Part shown: piece after piece, positions 33,175-43,422 of the stretch | How the letters are laid out: every line of letters begins with the position of its first letter | Position numbering within the stretch: position 1 is the first letter of the stretch | From: Lecanosticta acicola | Taxonomy: Eukaryota > Ascomycota > Dothideomycetes > Mycosphaerellales > Mycosphaerellaceae | Reading direction: 5' to 3' | DNA: 64,000 nt | NCBI GenBank assembly: GCA_963674455.1 | Contig: CAVMBE010000055.1 | Coordinates: 124,001 to 188,000, forward strand | Notes under the pieces: model-generated | Seen by the model: the letters and a program-made list of their open reading frames with translations, nothing else | The model's database searches: none | What the model was told of the DNA's origin: nothing | Translations under genes and position numbers: made by a program

Positions 33175-33956
33175 TCTCGTGCTGCCAGCGTGCTATGAGG
33201 GTAGTCAGCGCGCTGCTCGTTTGGGGTGAGGTGAAGTTGTGTCTGCGGGAGGACTAAGCGTGCCTACCTGATGCGGCTTTCGTTGCTGGCGGGCTTTGCT
33301 TCGGAGGGAAAGAGCAACAGCGGCAGATTGCTGTGGATCAGGCTCTGCTGCTGGAGAAGCGCGTGCCTGCCAGAACGACGCGTTCGTTGGAGGTCACTGC
33401 CTAACGCTCACGCCCACGGTGAATGGGACGACTTTAAAATGACTTCGTTTCGTTGGACCGACGACTCTTCCTGACACCTCGACCAACCCCTTCACCACTG
33501 GGTGCTTTGTGTTTCGCCCGTTGACGACTCGGGCCTGAACAATCAGATCGAGGTGATCAACCCAAGCTTCCCACAAACCCATTCACCTGCTCCTTTGTCC
33601 ACCTGCGCGCCCCTTGAAAGCACGAACGCCGCTGAAAGCGCGCTCACACAAGAGCTTTGTGGGAACAACACTCCTCACGCAAGTTATAAGCTCCCAGACG
33701 CACCGTGGTCTGAACAGAACATCAGCATCGCCTTCGCCGAGTCCGCAACAACCACTCTTTCCACCGACAACACCACTGTCGAACCACCCACCACCAACTT
33801 GCAGACTTCGAGCGCCTCCTCGGCGACCTGTTCACCACCAGCACGCACACCACCACCTCCTCCGCCAGCTCCGCCAAGCTGCCAGCGACCAACTCCCTCG
33901 TCAACAACCCGACGACAACCACGAAGCTGGCCGCATCCAGCACCATCACCACCAGC
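33175..33956. promoter_or_regulatory. upstream region of the GT2 gene
   Basis: About 780 bp. The last 250 bp are CCA/ACC-rich, as in long fungal leaders. No separate gene supported. Confidence 0.45.
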
Positions 33957-35411
33957 ATGATCTCGACGTCCACCACGTCGAGCGACATCAACACCAACTT
34001 CCTCTCTGCTGCGCCGGCCGCAGACAGCCCATCGGCCATGGCCACCACGTCGGCCATATTCCTCGCCCTGTTCTTCCTCGTCTTCACCTTCCGCTACCTC
34101 CGCACGGTCGTCTCCATGTACTCCTGGAACACGTACAAGCCAAAGGCAATCCTGAAGAACCCAACTTACACCTCCGGTGACGTCTCAGTCATAATCCCCA
34201 CGACCTTCAAGCACCCGGAAGAATTACTTGCATGCATCCGTGGAATCCTGCGCTGCGATCCGGCTAAGATCTTCATTGTCACGGCCGATGCCAATTGCGA
34301 TCGTGTGAAGGAGCTCCTTGGATTGCACTCTGTCGGCCCCAAGGTTGAAGTTCTTGGTGTCGCTAAGCTCAACAAGCGCGACCAGATCCTCCGTGCTCTG
34401 CCTCACATCACGACGGACTTGATCACCCTGGCCGATGATGATGTCTTCTGGCCTGGCGCAGACTACCTCGACCATGTGCTCGCCATCTTCGAAGACAGCA
34501 CTGTCGGCGCCGGCGGAACACGACAGCGTGTGAAGCGCGAAGAGAATCCTGGCTTCTGGAACATCCTCGGCATTTCATACCTCGAGCGTCGCGTATGGAA
34601 CAACTGCGCAACCAATGCCATGGATGGCTCTCTGTCGACTCTCTCTGGCCGTACCGCCACTTATCGCTCCGTGATTCTGCAGGACCCTAGGTTCCAGCAT
34701 TACTTCAAGAACGACATGTGGCGCGGCAAGCCCCTGAACTCCGATGACGACAAGTGCCTCACACGCTACGTCTACTCGCACGGTTGGAAGATTGTTCTCC
34801 AGTTCGCTCCAGAGGCCACGCTCGAGACCACTGTCGAGAACGACAAGGGATATCTCTCACAGTGCATGCGCTGGGCTCGTGCTCACTGGCGTGGAAACTT
34901 CACCGTCATGGAGAACGAATCGTACTGGCTCCCAAGCGGTCACTGGTGGGGATTCTACTACATCTACCTCGGCCAGTTCCAGACGCCAGCACTCCTTTGG
35001 GAAGGTCTCCTCTTCGGTCTTCTTTCAATGGCTCTGCGCAATGCCTCGTCCACCGCCGCTAGCCACGCCTACGCTGCTCTTTGCGCATGGATCTTCTTCA
35101 CCAAGAATCTGAAGATGATTCCATACTTCCTCCGACACCCGGCTGATATGAAGTGGATCCCGGTCCTGGTCGCCTTCAGCTACTTCCACGGGCTGATGAA
35201 CGTCTACGCCGCCTTCTCCATGCAACAGACGCAGTGGGGCGGCAAGGACTTGAAGACCCTCGAGAAGTCTCGTGCTGAGCCTGGTGGAGTCGTGCCTCTA
35301 CTCCACGACACGATGGAGAAGGCCGACGGATACCATGAGCCGACGCCTGGCAACCCGATGGGCGGTGACGACTACTTTCGATCCACGACAGCCGATAAGA
35401 AGGACGACTAA
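33957..35411 (+). CDS. GT2-family polysaccharide synthase (Cps1/ZtGT2-like)
   Basis: Single exon, 484 residues. A Ser/Thr-rich start and one membrane segment (AIFLALFFLVFTFRYL) precede a GT-A domain. DVSVIIPTTFKHPEELLACI opens the fold, LITLADDDVFWPG near residue 158 holds the DxD-type site, SDDDKCLTR near 262 follows, and QCMRWARAHWR near 300 is the QxxRW-type processive motif. Three or four membrane segments and a soluble tail end the protein. This layout matches fungal Cps1/hyaluronan-synthase-like type 2 glycosyltransferases; the Zymoseptoria and Fusarium relatives are needed for hyphal growth on surfaces. It should extrude a polysaccharide across the plasma membrane; the sugar is not known. 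Confidence 0.9.
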   Translation: MISTSTTSSDINTNFLSAAPAADSPSAMATTSAIFLALFFLVFTFRYLRTVVSMYSWNTYKPKAILKNPTYTSGDVSVIIPTTFKHPEELLACIRGILRCDPAKIFIVTADANCDRVKELLGLHSVGPKVEVLGVAKLNKRDQILRALPHITTDLITLADDDVFWPGADYLDHVLAIFEDSTVGAGGTRQRVKREENPGFWNILGISYLERRVWNNCATNAMDGSLSTLSGRTATYRSVILQDPRFQHYFKNDMWRGKPLNSDDDKCLTRYVYSHGWKIVLQFAPEATLETTVENDKGYLSQCMRWARAHWRGNFTVMENESYWLPSGHWWGFYYIYLGQFQTPALLWEGLLFGLLSMALRNASSTAASHAYAALCAWIFFTKNLKMIPYFLRHPADMKWIPVLVAFSYFHGLMNVYAAFSMQQTQWGGKDLKTLEKSRAEPGGVVPLLHDTMEKADGYHEPTPGNPMGGDDYFRSTTADKKDD

Positions 35412-36766
35412 GCTTCAGAAGGCGAATGGCGAGCATCGGAGTACTGTACTACTATGGGCCTGATTTTCGGGATGTTCTTCGCGACGATGAAGAGCTTGGG
35501 AATGGGTATGCTTCGAGACACATCCAATGGGTTTCCGATTTCTTTTGCGTGGGTTTCTTTCGCGAGAATGTATGATTAACGATGAACTGCATGAGACAAG
35601 AGTCTGGAACTCGGTCGTGTAAGATGAGTAGCTTAATGAGACAAGGCAGTGTATGATGAGTAGCTTAATGAGAATAATGGAAGAAGCTAGTCCAGTGTTT
35701 GCTCTCAAGTGTGTGGCCGTGAAGCAAGCAGCCGCCAAGCTGTCGGGCTAAAAACCAGCCGGAAGTCGTGGCTGGCCTGGCCCCCAGTCTTCTTGTGTTG
35801 CTTCAACAACATCTTATATAGTCACAATCTCTCTGTCTCGTCTAAGCATTCTAACACCCGGTATAGACGCGAGCTCAATGGAGCGCGCGTCGATGACATG
35901 TACTCTTGTCCATTTCTCTCGTCCCAGAGACCCCAGACTACACCACCAAGACCACCACGACTATATCTCGAACAGCTCCGCTCTTCATCTCCAGGCTGTC
36001 TTGTGCATATGCTCCTTCACCCGGACCTCCGCAATTCGACCTCGCCCACGCTTACCCTCTCTTCACCGCTTCGCCTACTTTGCACTACACACCAGTACAG
36101 AGCGACCTTGCCTGCCAGCACGCCGGCGTGTATCGTACAGATTGGCAAAACAGGCTGGCGATGGGCACGGTGCAATACAAAGAGACAGATGAGAGGTCGT
36201 GGAGGAGGGCTGACAGCCATCTTCGCTCGTAAGGAAGGACTGAGTGTCATCGCGGCACCATCGATACGTCTTGAAGATACCTGAAGCCGGCCTCAGACGG
36301 AAACCGGTTGCTGACGCCTCTCTGCATGCAGGCACGCGGCATGGCGTCGAGGCTGCATTTCTCTGCGCAGCTCTCTTTGCGGCTGATGGCCGCGGGTTGA
36401 GTGCAGTAGTTCCCCGTAGCTCTGGGGCCTCACTGATGTAGTAGAACTCTGTACGTCTGCTCGTGGTTGTTCGTATCTCCTGGACGATGCTCGCCGTTTG
36501 CTGTGACTCGAGTAGCACCGCCGACCTCACTATCGTATAGCACGACTGCCCGAACGAGGTTATTACTCACCATGATGGCCACCACGACGAGCTTTGCGAT
36601 TTAGCTTTTCGGATTGGACCGCAGTAAAGCGTAAAAAAGTAGCCGTTGTTGCCTGTGTTGGCGGCTTTCAAGAATATAAATTTTCTTCGGCTGGCCACGA
36701 ATTCTCAGCTCTGGCTGGGCAAGAACACCACATTTACCACCCACAACGCGAGGGACCACCAACACC
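35412..36766. other. intergenic between the GT2 and ABC transporter genes
   Basis: 1.35 kb, both neighbours on the plus strand. A 20-bp unit GTATGATGAGTAGCTTAATG near 35651 partly repeats sequence near 35622. No gene supported. Confidence 0.5.
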
Positions 36767-39340
36767 ATGGCACCGCATTCTCCGCCGACAACAATGGCTT
36801 TGAACATCGTCCACTACATCGCTCCCATCGCCACTGCCATCTATTTCCTCGCCGCCAAGTCCGCCGCCGCCTGTCTGCTTCAGAAACCGCCCAAACGTTC
36901 CAGCAACAACACTCGCCGCTACTTTGCTATCGTTGTCCAAGTGCTCGCGGCCCTGACGGTTGCCGCCGAAGGCATCGTCAGTGTGTTGCAGTACTTCCGT
37001 CAACCTGGCTGGTATGCCACCGAGGACTACACCATCTACCTGGTGCTCCTATTTGCTATCCACAACTCCTTCGCACTCGGCCTATTCGAAACCAAGAAGA
37101 CTGTGTGGCACCCATATCTAGGATCATGGCTTCTAGCACTCTGCTTCGACATCTCCATCGTCACCCTTCAAGGTCTCCGCGTACCGAGCAATGGCTTCTC
37201 CAAAGCACGCATGGCTTTCTGCATCACCCGCGCTGCCTTGCTGACGCTCCTCTCTCTCTCCACGAGCTGGTTCATCCTTCAAGACCGCCGCCGCAGTATC
37301 AAGCTCGACTCCGAAAGCGAAGCCCTCCTCGCCACTCACGCCAACGGCAACGGCAACACGAACCGCAGGAAGAAGAAGAAAGCTACCGGCCCTGATCCCT
37401 CGCCCGCCGATAGCCTCTTTCCAAGCGACACCTCCGAGGCGGACGCCGTAGAGACCGAGAATGTTGGTGAGAACGACAGTGACGACGATATCGACTCGGA
37501 CTCGGAAGAGCCTGAGCGCGACAAAGAACTCAAGGAGCAACAGCGTGCGCGCCTCAAGGCGGCAGGGAGTTGGATTAACTACCTCAAGGAGTTCAAGATT
37601 TTCATACCTCTTCTTCTGCCCAAAAAGGACCGCAAAATTCAGGCCTGCCTCCTTACCATCGCGGTGTGCATCATCGCTCAGCGCGCTCTTAACATCCTGT
37701 TACCGCGGCAGATGGGTATCATCGTGAACGATTTGACAGCAACCGCTGGTACGGGCCACATGCCCTGGCGTGATCTCGGCTTATGGCTCCTCTTTGCCAC
37801 GCTGCAGTCTGGCTTTGGAATCTCCCTTGTCAAGCAAGTCGTTCAACTTCCCGTGCAGCAGTACGGATACAAAGCCATCTCGGAAACCGCGTTTCGTCAT
37901 ATCATGGGCCTTTCGATGGACTTCCATAACGAGAAGAACTCCGGCGAGCTGATTCGAGCCATCCAACAGGGCACAAACCTGCAAGATCTGGCGTCTTTCA
38001 TCTTCTTCACCGTGTTTCCGATGTTCTTCGACTTGATCCTGGCCTTCTTCTACGTCACGACGCTCTTCGACATCTACATGACCCTCATCCTCTTCTGCGT
38101 CGGCATTGCATACGTCTGGGTTGGTGCGAAGGTTACTGCAATGAGTGTCAAGTCTAGACGGAGATTCAACACTGCTTGGCGAGAAGAATCGAAAGTGCAA
38201 AACGAAGCAATTTCGCAGTGGCAGACAGTATCTCATTTCAACAGAGGCCAGTACGAATCGCAGCGATACAGCAACACGGTGGACAAGTTCAACAAGACCG
38301 AGTGGGTGTACTACACTACTTGGTATCTTGGTGGAGCTGCCCAAAGCTTCATGATGACCACAGGACGCTTGTCTGCCTACCTGCTTGCGGCATACCGAGT
38401 TTCACAGGGACGCGCCCCCATAGGCAACCTCATCACGCTGATCCAGTACTGGGGCTCAATCGAAGGGCCGCTGAGCAGCGTCTCTTTCTCCATCCGGCGA
38501 ATCTCTTCCATGCTAACGGATAGCGAACGCATGCTTCAGCTACTGACGACCAAGCCGAGCGTCGTTGACGCTCCTGATGCCAGAGAGCTCGAGATCACGG
38601 CAGGTGAGGTCGCCTTCAACCACGTCTCCTTCGCCTACGATCCGCGACGCCCAACGCTCAAGGATGTCGACTTCACCGTCAAGCCCGGCCAGACTATCGC
38701 CCTGGTCGGGGAGACGGGTGGCGGCAAGTCGACTGTCCTGAAGCTGCTCTATCGGTACTACGACGTGTCGAGCGGATCCATCTGCATAGACGGTTCGGAC
38801 GTGCGCGAAGTGACCCTGGACAGCCTCCGCGACTCCTTCGGGATGGTGCCTCAAGATCCATCCCTCTTCAACGACACGCTGATGGAGAACATCCGCTACG
38901 CCGACCTCACCGCCAGCGATCAGGACGTTCTGGAGGCCTGCAAAGCCGCGGCCATCCACGACAAGATCATGTCCTTCCCCGACGGCTACAAGGCCAAGGT
39001 GGGCGAGCGCGGCGTCAAGCTCTCCGGTGGAGAACTCCAACGCGTCTCCATCGCCCGTGCCATCCTCCGCAAGCCTAAGATTGTCCTCCTGGATGAAGCG
39101 ACCAGCATGATAGACGCCGAGACCGAGGCTGTCATCCAGGAGGCGTTCCGGAAACTCACCGCATCGCGCACGACGTTCATCGTGGCGCATAGACTGTCTA
39201 CGATCCAGCATGCCGATGTGATTCTGGTGATCAACGACGGGCAGATCGTGGAGAGGGGCACGCACGCAGAGCTGTTCGCTCTGAATGGGAAGTACGTGTC
39301 GCTGTGGTCGAAGCAGTTGAACAAGAACCCAGTAGTTTAG
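36767..39340 (+). CDS. hmt1: HMT1-type ABC half-transporter (ABCB6-like)
   Basis: Single exon, 857 residues. An extra N-terminal membrane domain of about five segments (residues 10-190) precedes an acidic linker (SDDDIDSDSEEPERDKE near 245). A six-segment ABC membrane domain follows (about 285-570), then one nucleotide-binding domain with Walker A GETGGGKST (near 648), signature LSGGE (near 751), Walker B KIVLLDEATS and the H-loop VAHRLST. This is the layout of S. pombe Hmt1 and human ABCB6, vacuolar or mitochondrial transporters of phytochelatin, glutathione conjugates or porphyrins. It works as a homodimer. A second Met at residue 10 is an alternative start. Confidence 0.9.
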   Translation: MAPHSPPTTMALNIVHYIAPIATAIYFLAAKSAAACLLQKPPKRSSNNTRRYFAIVVQVLAALTVAAEGIVSVLQYFRQPGWYATEDYTIYLVLLFAIHNSFALGLFETKKTVWHPYLGSWLLALCFDISIVTLQGLRVPSNGFSKARMAFCITRAALLTLLSLSTSWFILQDRRRSIKLDSESEALLATHANGNGNTNRRKKKKATGPDPSPADSLFPSDTSEADAVETENVGENDSDDDIDSDSEEPERDKELKEQQRARLKAAGSWINYLKEFKIFIPLLLPKKDRKIQACLLTIAVCIIAQRALNILLPRQMGIIVNDLTATAGTGHMPWRDLGLWLLFATLQSGFGISLVKQVVQLPVQQYGYKAISETAFRHIMGLSMDFHNEKNSGELIRAIQQGTNLQDLASFIFFTVFPMFFDLILAFFYVTTLFDIYMTLILFCVGIAYVWVGAKVTAMSVKSRRRFNTAWREESKVQNEAISQWQTVSHFNRGQYESQRYSNTVDKFNKTEWVYYTTWYLGGAAQSFMMTTGRLSAYLLAAYRVSQGRAPIGNLITLIQYWGSIEGPLSSVSFSIRRISSMLTDSERMLQLLTTKPSVVDAPDARELEITAGEVAFNHVSFAYDPRRPTLKDVDFTVKPGQTIALVGETGGGKSTVLKLLYRYYDVSSGSICIDGSDVREVTLDSLRDSFGMVPQDPSLFNDTLMENIRYADLTASDQDVLEACKAAAIHDKIMSFPDGYKAKVGERGVKLSGGELQRVSIARAILRKPKIVLLDEATSMIDAETEAVIQEAFRKLTASRTTFIVAHRLSTIQHADVILVINDGQIVERGTHAELFALNGKYVSLWSKQLNKNPVV

Positions 39341-39687
39341 TCAGAATGGAACGGATCTCGAGCGAGCATGGCATGACGAAGCGTCCTGAAAGTCTCTTAA
39401 TGGCATAGTAATCTTGTCTTCTTCTGGGATCAGTCTGATGTCTGAGATCGTGATATCTTATGTTGATTCTTCCCGCAGCGATGAGGCTGCCATGTGAGGC
39501 TTGATGTTCGACTCGTCCGCTGCTTGACCTCGGCTGAGCGTTCGGGTTGCCGTGGGACGGTGGGAGGAGCTCCCTCGAATTGCCGGCCCCGCCAGCTACA
39601 TGCTATAAGTTATTATATCGACGACATCTACCTCCTCTCCATAGAAGGTTGCTCGCGTGTAGCTGTACACCGACTTTACATTCCATC
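39341..39687. other. intergenic
   Basis: 347 bp between the ABC gene and the MaoC gene; nothing recognised. Confidence 0.5.
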
Positions 39688-40754
39688 ATGGCACAGAATA
39701 ACCCCGGAGCAGGCCACCAAAACAAGCCGGTCGAGGTATCATGGTGAGAAGAACCAACCGCATGCCCATCACGTTCAAAGCTCTTGCTAATCTTCAACGT
39801 CACAGGTTGAAGCGAGACGTCCTCCTCTTCGCTGCGAGCATCGGAGCCACGGCGGATGAATTGCACTACCTCTACGCAAGCAATCACCTCGAATTCTGGA
39901 GATGCCATTAGGTCTAACACCTTCCGCAGGAGCTCCACCCCAACTTCGCCGTCTTCCCAACCTACCCGGTGATCCTCCCATTCAAGAAAGCCTCACAAGA
40001 AGTCGTCGACTTCTACGCCGCCCAAGATGCCGCACGTCCTCAGATCCCCGGCGCGCCCAAGCTGGACAACAAGAACGTGCTCGACGGCGAGCGAAAGATG
40101 GAATTCTTCAAACCCCTCCCTACCACTTCCGTGGGCCGCAAATTCGAGACCCGGGAGAAAATAGTCGGACTCTACGACAAGGGCAAGCCGGGAAGTGTGT
40201 TGGAGACACAGGTGGACCTGGTAGACGCGCAGTCGGGCGAAGTCTACGTGAGGATAACGGGCAGTGCCTTCTTCATTGGCCAGGGCAACTGGGGAGGACC
40301 GAAGGGACCCAAGACGGAGTCGTTCCCGCCTCCCGAGGGCAAGAGACCGGACATGACATACGAGAACCCGACGACAGCAGAGACGACGGCGCTGTATCGT
40401 CTCAATGGGGATTACAACCCGCTCCACATCGACCCGCAGCCGGGCAAAGCTATGGGGTTCGGAGGCGTGATTATCCACGGCTTGTATTCGTGGAATAACA
40501 CGGCTCATGCGCTGGTGAAGCTGCTGGGGGGAGGCGATCCCGCGAGTATCAAGGAGTATGCGGCGCGGTTCGCGAGCCCGGTGAAGCCTGGGGATACGCT
40601 TGTCACGGAGATGTGGAGGATGGGGAAGAAAGATGGAGAGGGCTGGGAGGAGGTGAGATTCCAGGTGAAAATTAAGGGAGGAAAGGTGTGTTTGAGCAAT
40701 GGCCGGGCGAAGATGAAGGTCCAGCTTGGGGTCAAGAGTGGGAGTAAGTTGTAG
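39688..40754 (+). CDS. MaoC-like (R)-hydratase, peroxisomal beta-oxidation type
   Basis: Three exons: 39688-39743, 39806-39875 and 39930-40754, 316 residues. Intron 1 is GTGAGA to CACAG. Intron 2 (39876-39929) begins GCAAGC and ends CCGCAG, a GC-AG intron with a CTAAC branch; it is needed because the frame hits TAG, and it joins ELHYLY to ELHPNFAVFPTYP as in the family. An N-terminal hot-dog half is followed by the catalytic LNGDYNPLHIDPQPGKAMGFGG hydratase-2 motif, with Asp and His, then IIHGLYSW. Such proteins hydrate trans-2-enoyl-CoA to the (R)-3-hydroxy form. The C-terminal tripeptide SKL is a classic peroxisomal PTS1. Confidence 0.9.
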
Positions 40755-42429
40755 GCAGAGTGTAGAGTAGATATGGGGAAGAGCACGATGGATGAAGTGT
40801 GCGTATAGGCTTCTTTGTATATGTGTGTCTCTGCAGATGTCATGCTTGGGATGCAGAAGTCTGTTGCATGGTGAGATGGGAATGAAATTATGGAGAGACG
40901 TTCATATTGACCAGAAGTATGCTCCGTGCTTGCGATATGCCTTGAAGCGATGTGGTCCAATATTGTGCACGTCCGATCGAGCAACAAAGCGATTGATAAG
41001 TCCTAGTGGGACATCCTTCCTCTTTGAAGCTGCCTCTAATAAAGCCTGGAGACAGAACGGACAAGGAGCCGGCACAAATCCTGCATACCAGCAACGGGAT
41101 CGGTATCGAGCAATAGACGTCGACGTGCATGGCCAATCCTTGGAGCACACGTTAGAAGGTATCGTCATTCCTTGTTCTGTCATGCAAGCACGGGAGCCGA
41201 CCGCTGTCTCTTGTACGGCCAGGGGTTCCTGTTGCAGGGGGCCAGATATGCAATTCGGCCGTCGCCTTTGTGCTTTGTGCTGTCAGTCGTGTGGCAGAGC
41301 CGGGAAACGTGATCTAGACTTGAGCTCCTGTGACAAAGTCTCTCAACCATTCTTCTTCTCCTTCGCCGCCTGATGAGGTCCACGGGTATCTATGACAGCT
41401 GACGAGGAAGCAGACGACAGCGTGATTGCTTGCTTCTCTCTCTCGTTGCGTCCATTCGTTCTTGCAGACCTCACTTTTCGAGACTGATTTCAGCTCGCCC
41501 TCGCTGAACAGCTGGTCTTCTCTTCACCAATCCAACTTCTTGCGATCATCATCTGCTGGGCAGTGCTCCGGGATTCCAGCTACCCGGTCAACGCCCCAGA
41601 GAGCCTTGGCGAAAGGATCGTGTCATGCTGCTGCCGCTGCTCACTCATCTGCGTCTCTTCAGTGAGGTATCATATCTGCAGAAGAAGTACTACCGAATAA
41701 TCACTACATCTGCCCTGAGCACCCGTCACTCCCGCGCGACTAAACTTCGCAACGGTCTGGTGGCAGGCGAGGCGCCGCAGTCCAGATCTCCCGTGGCTGG
41801 CTCTCTGACGCACCGTGTCCTCCGTCCGTCCACGCGACGCCACGCAGCGAAACGAAACCACGGTCACTACTACACACTCCATCAACAACATCGCCATCGT
41901 CCTGCCACACCACCACCACCACAACCGTGACAGCAACACCGACGCGGGTAACGCCGCGCCGCGCTGCGTGACGCTCTAATTTCGGAGGCGGCATTACCAA
42001 CCGGGACCTCCATCCACATCTCCGAGCAACAACCGGCCCGCGCTCCCTGTGTGCCTGTGCATTTCGGCGCCGCGCGCATCTGAGGCGGTTGAATTGCAGC
42101 GCAGCGGGAGGGAAGTGATCGTGGAGCGCTCTCAGCACAGGTACAAGCCGAGCGTCACCACCGCCCCCAATAATCACCAGCATCATCATCATCGCAGCAA
42201 CACCGGTCTGAGGATCAAAGTATTCCCGCGCCTTCGACCTCGTCCTCGTCCTCGACCTCGACCTCGACCCCTACCTCGACCTCGACAACCTCATCGCGCG
42301 CCCGTCCAGGACACCTCTCCACCCAATCCACGGGCGCCGTACCGACACTGTCTGTCCACCATCTCGCCGACCGCGATTCCCAACCCTCCTCTCCTGTCGC
42401 GCCCGCCGGGCAGCGCCCTCGTCAGAAGC
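40755..42429. other. long intergenic region upstream of SCH9
   Basis: 1.7 kb without a supported gene. A CTCGAC/CTCGTC hexanucleotide tract lies at about 42235-42296. Much of it is likely SCH9 promoter and leader. Confidence 0.5.
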
Positions 42430-42497
42430 ATGACTTCGAAGCACGACGGTCAACCGCACGGCGCCGCCGATCTGCTGCGTCAGTCTCTGTCGCATGG
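42430..42497 (+). other. sch9: probable first coding exon of SCH9
   Basis: ATG at 42430 opens MTSKHDGQPHGAADLLRQ and the exon ends in GG before a strong GTAAGC donor. Splicing to the CACAG acceptor at 43454 restores the kinase frame exactly (Gly, then RMHHDDD). The acceptor has a GCTGAC branch 15-20 nt upstream, and both lie just after the ATG at 43423. So that ATG may be intronic. Intron length would be 957 nt, long for this organism. Confidence 0.5.
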
Positions 42498-42671
42498 GTA
42501 AGCACATCCCCCCTCTCCTCGAGCTCCTCCATGCCTCCCTCTCCCACTTCTCGACGTTTCCTTTGCACTCGCGCATTCTTGCACATACCAATCCGGCAAC
42601 TGGCTCTGGTGACGGAACGTCCGACGGGGGTGTCTCCTACGGTACTCTGTACTTGCCGCGACGCCCGGCAA

Positions 42672-42706
42672 TGCACAGCACAGCACAGCACAGCACAGCA
42701 CAGCAC
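42672..42706. repeat. CACAG pentanucleotide microsatellite
   Basis: About seven CACAG units in tandem inside the putative first intron of SCH9. A CAA trinucleotide run lies at about 43199-43228 in the same intron. Confidence 0.8.
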
Positions 42707-43422
42707 AACGCGACCACCACGCACCGCCACAGGAGCCGTCCCTCGAAATCTGCGCGGATTCTGGAAGGCGACCCTGATCTGATCTACCAGGATGGGTCGG
42801 GTCCGGTTCTTTCACATGCCATGCGACTGCCCGCGTTCCCAACGATTCGCTCTCCCATCCGGCGCCGCAGCTGCAGCGAGTCGTCGCGACAGATCACGGA
42901 TGGGCGATGAGGATCAACTTCCGAAGCTGCCGCGAAATCTCTTCTTCTGCGGTCGAATGGATCAGCCGTTGCACGGGCAAGGTGCCGTGGTGAACGTGGG
43001 GCACGGAGCGTGACCGTGTTCCAGTTGTTCCAGTGGTGGCTGTGGCGTATCGTCGGACTGGTCGCGGTTGGCCTCGGCACTCACATGGTCTCTCCGATTT
43101 CACGCGGTCGTCATGTTCTGATGATTGTTCCGACGTTGACCTGCACTGGACTTGATGACTGGACTGGACTACTGGACCTGACGACTTCTTCGCGCAAGCA
43201 ACAACAACAACAACAACAACAACAACACACCTGCGCCGTACCTGGGTACCTCTGTCTGGATCCCGGCCTATCTTCCTCCCCGAGCTCCCCCATCCTACAC
43301 TACTTTGTTTGCACTTGCTCTGCGTTACATGTCGATCTGCTCTGCTCTGCTTCCGCCTTGCTTGTCTCCTCACTTTTCCCCTTCGCTGTCGCGACGCGAA
43401 TGCATAGCGCCTGTGTGGCGAG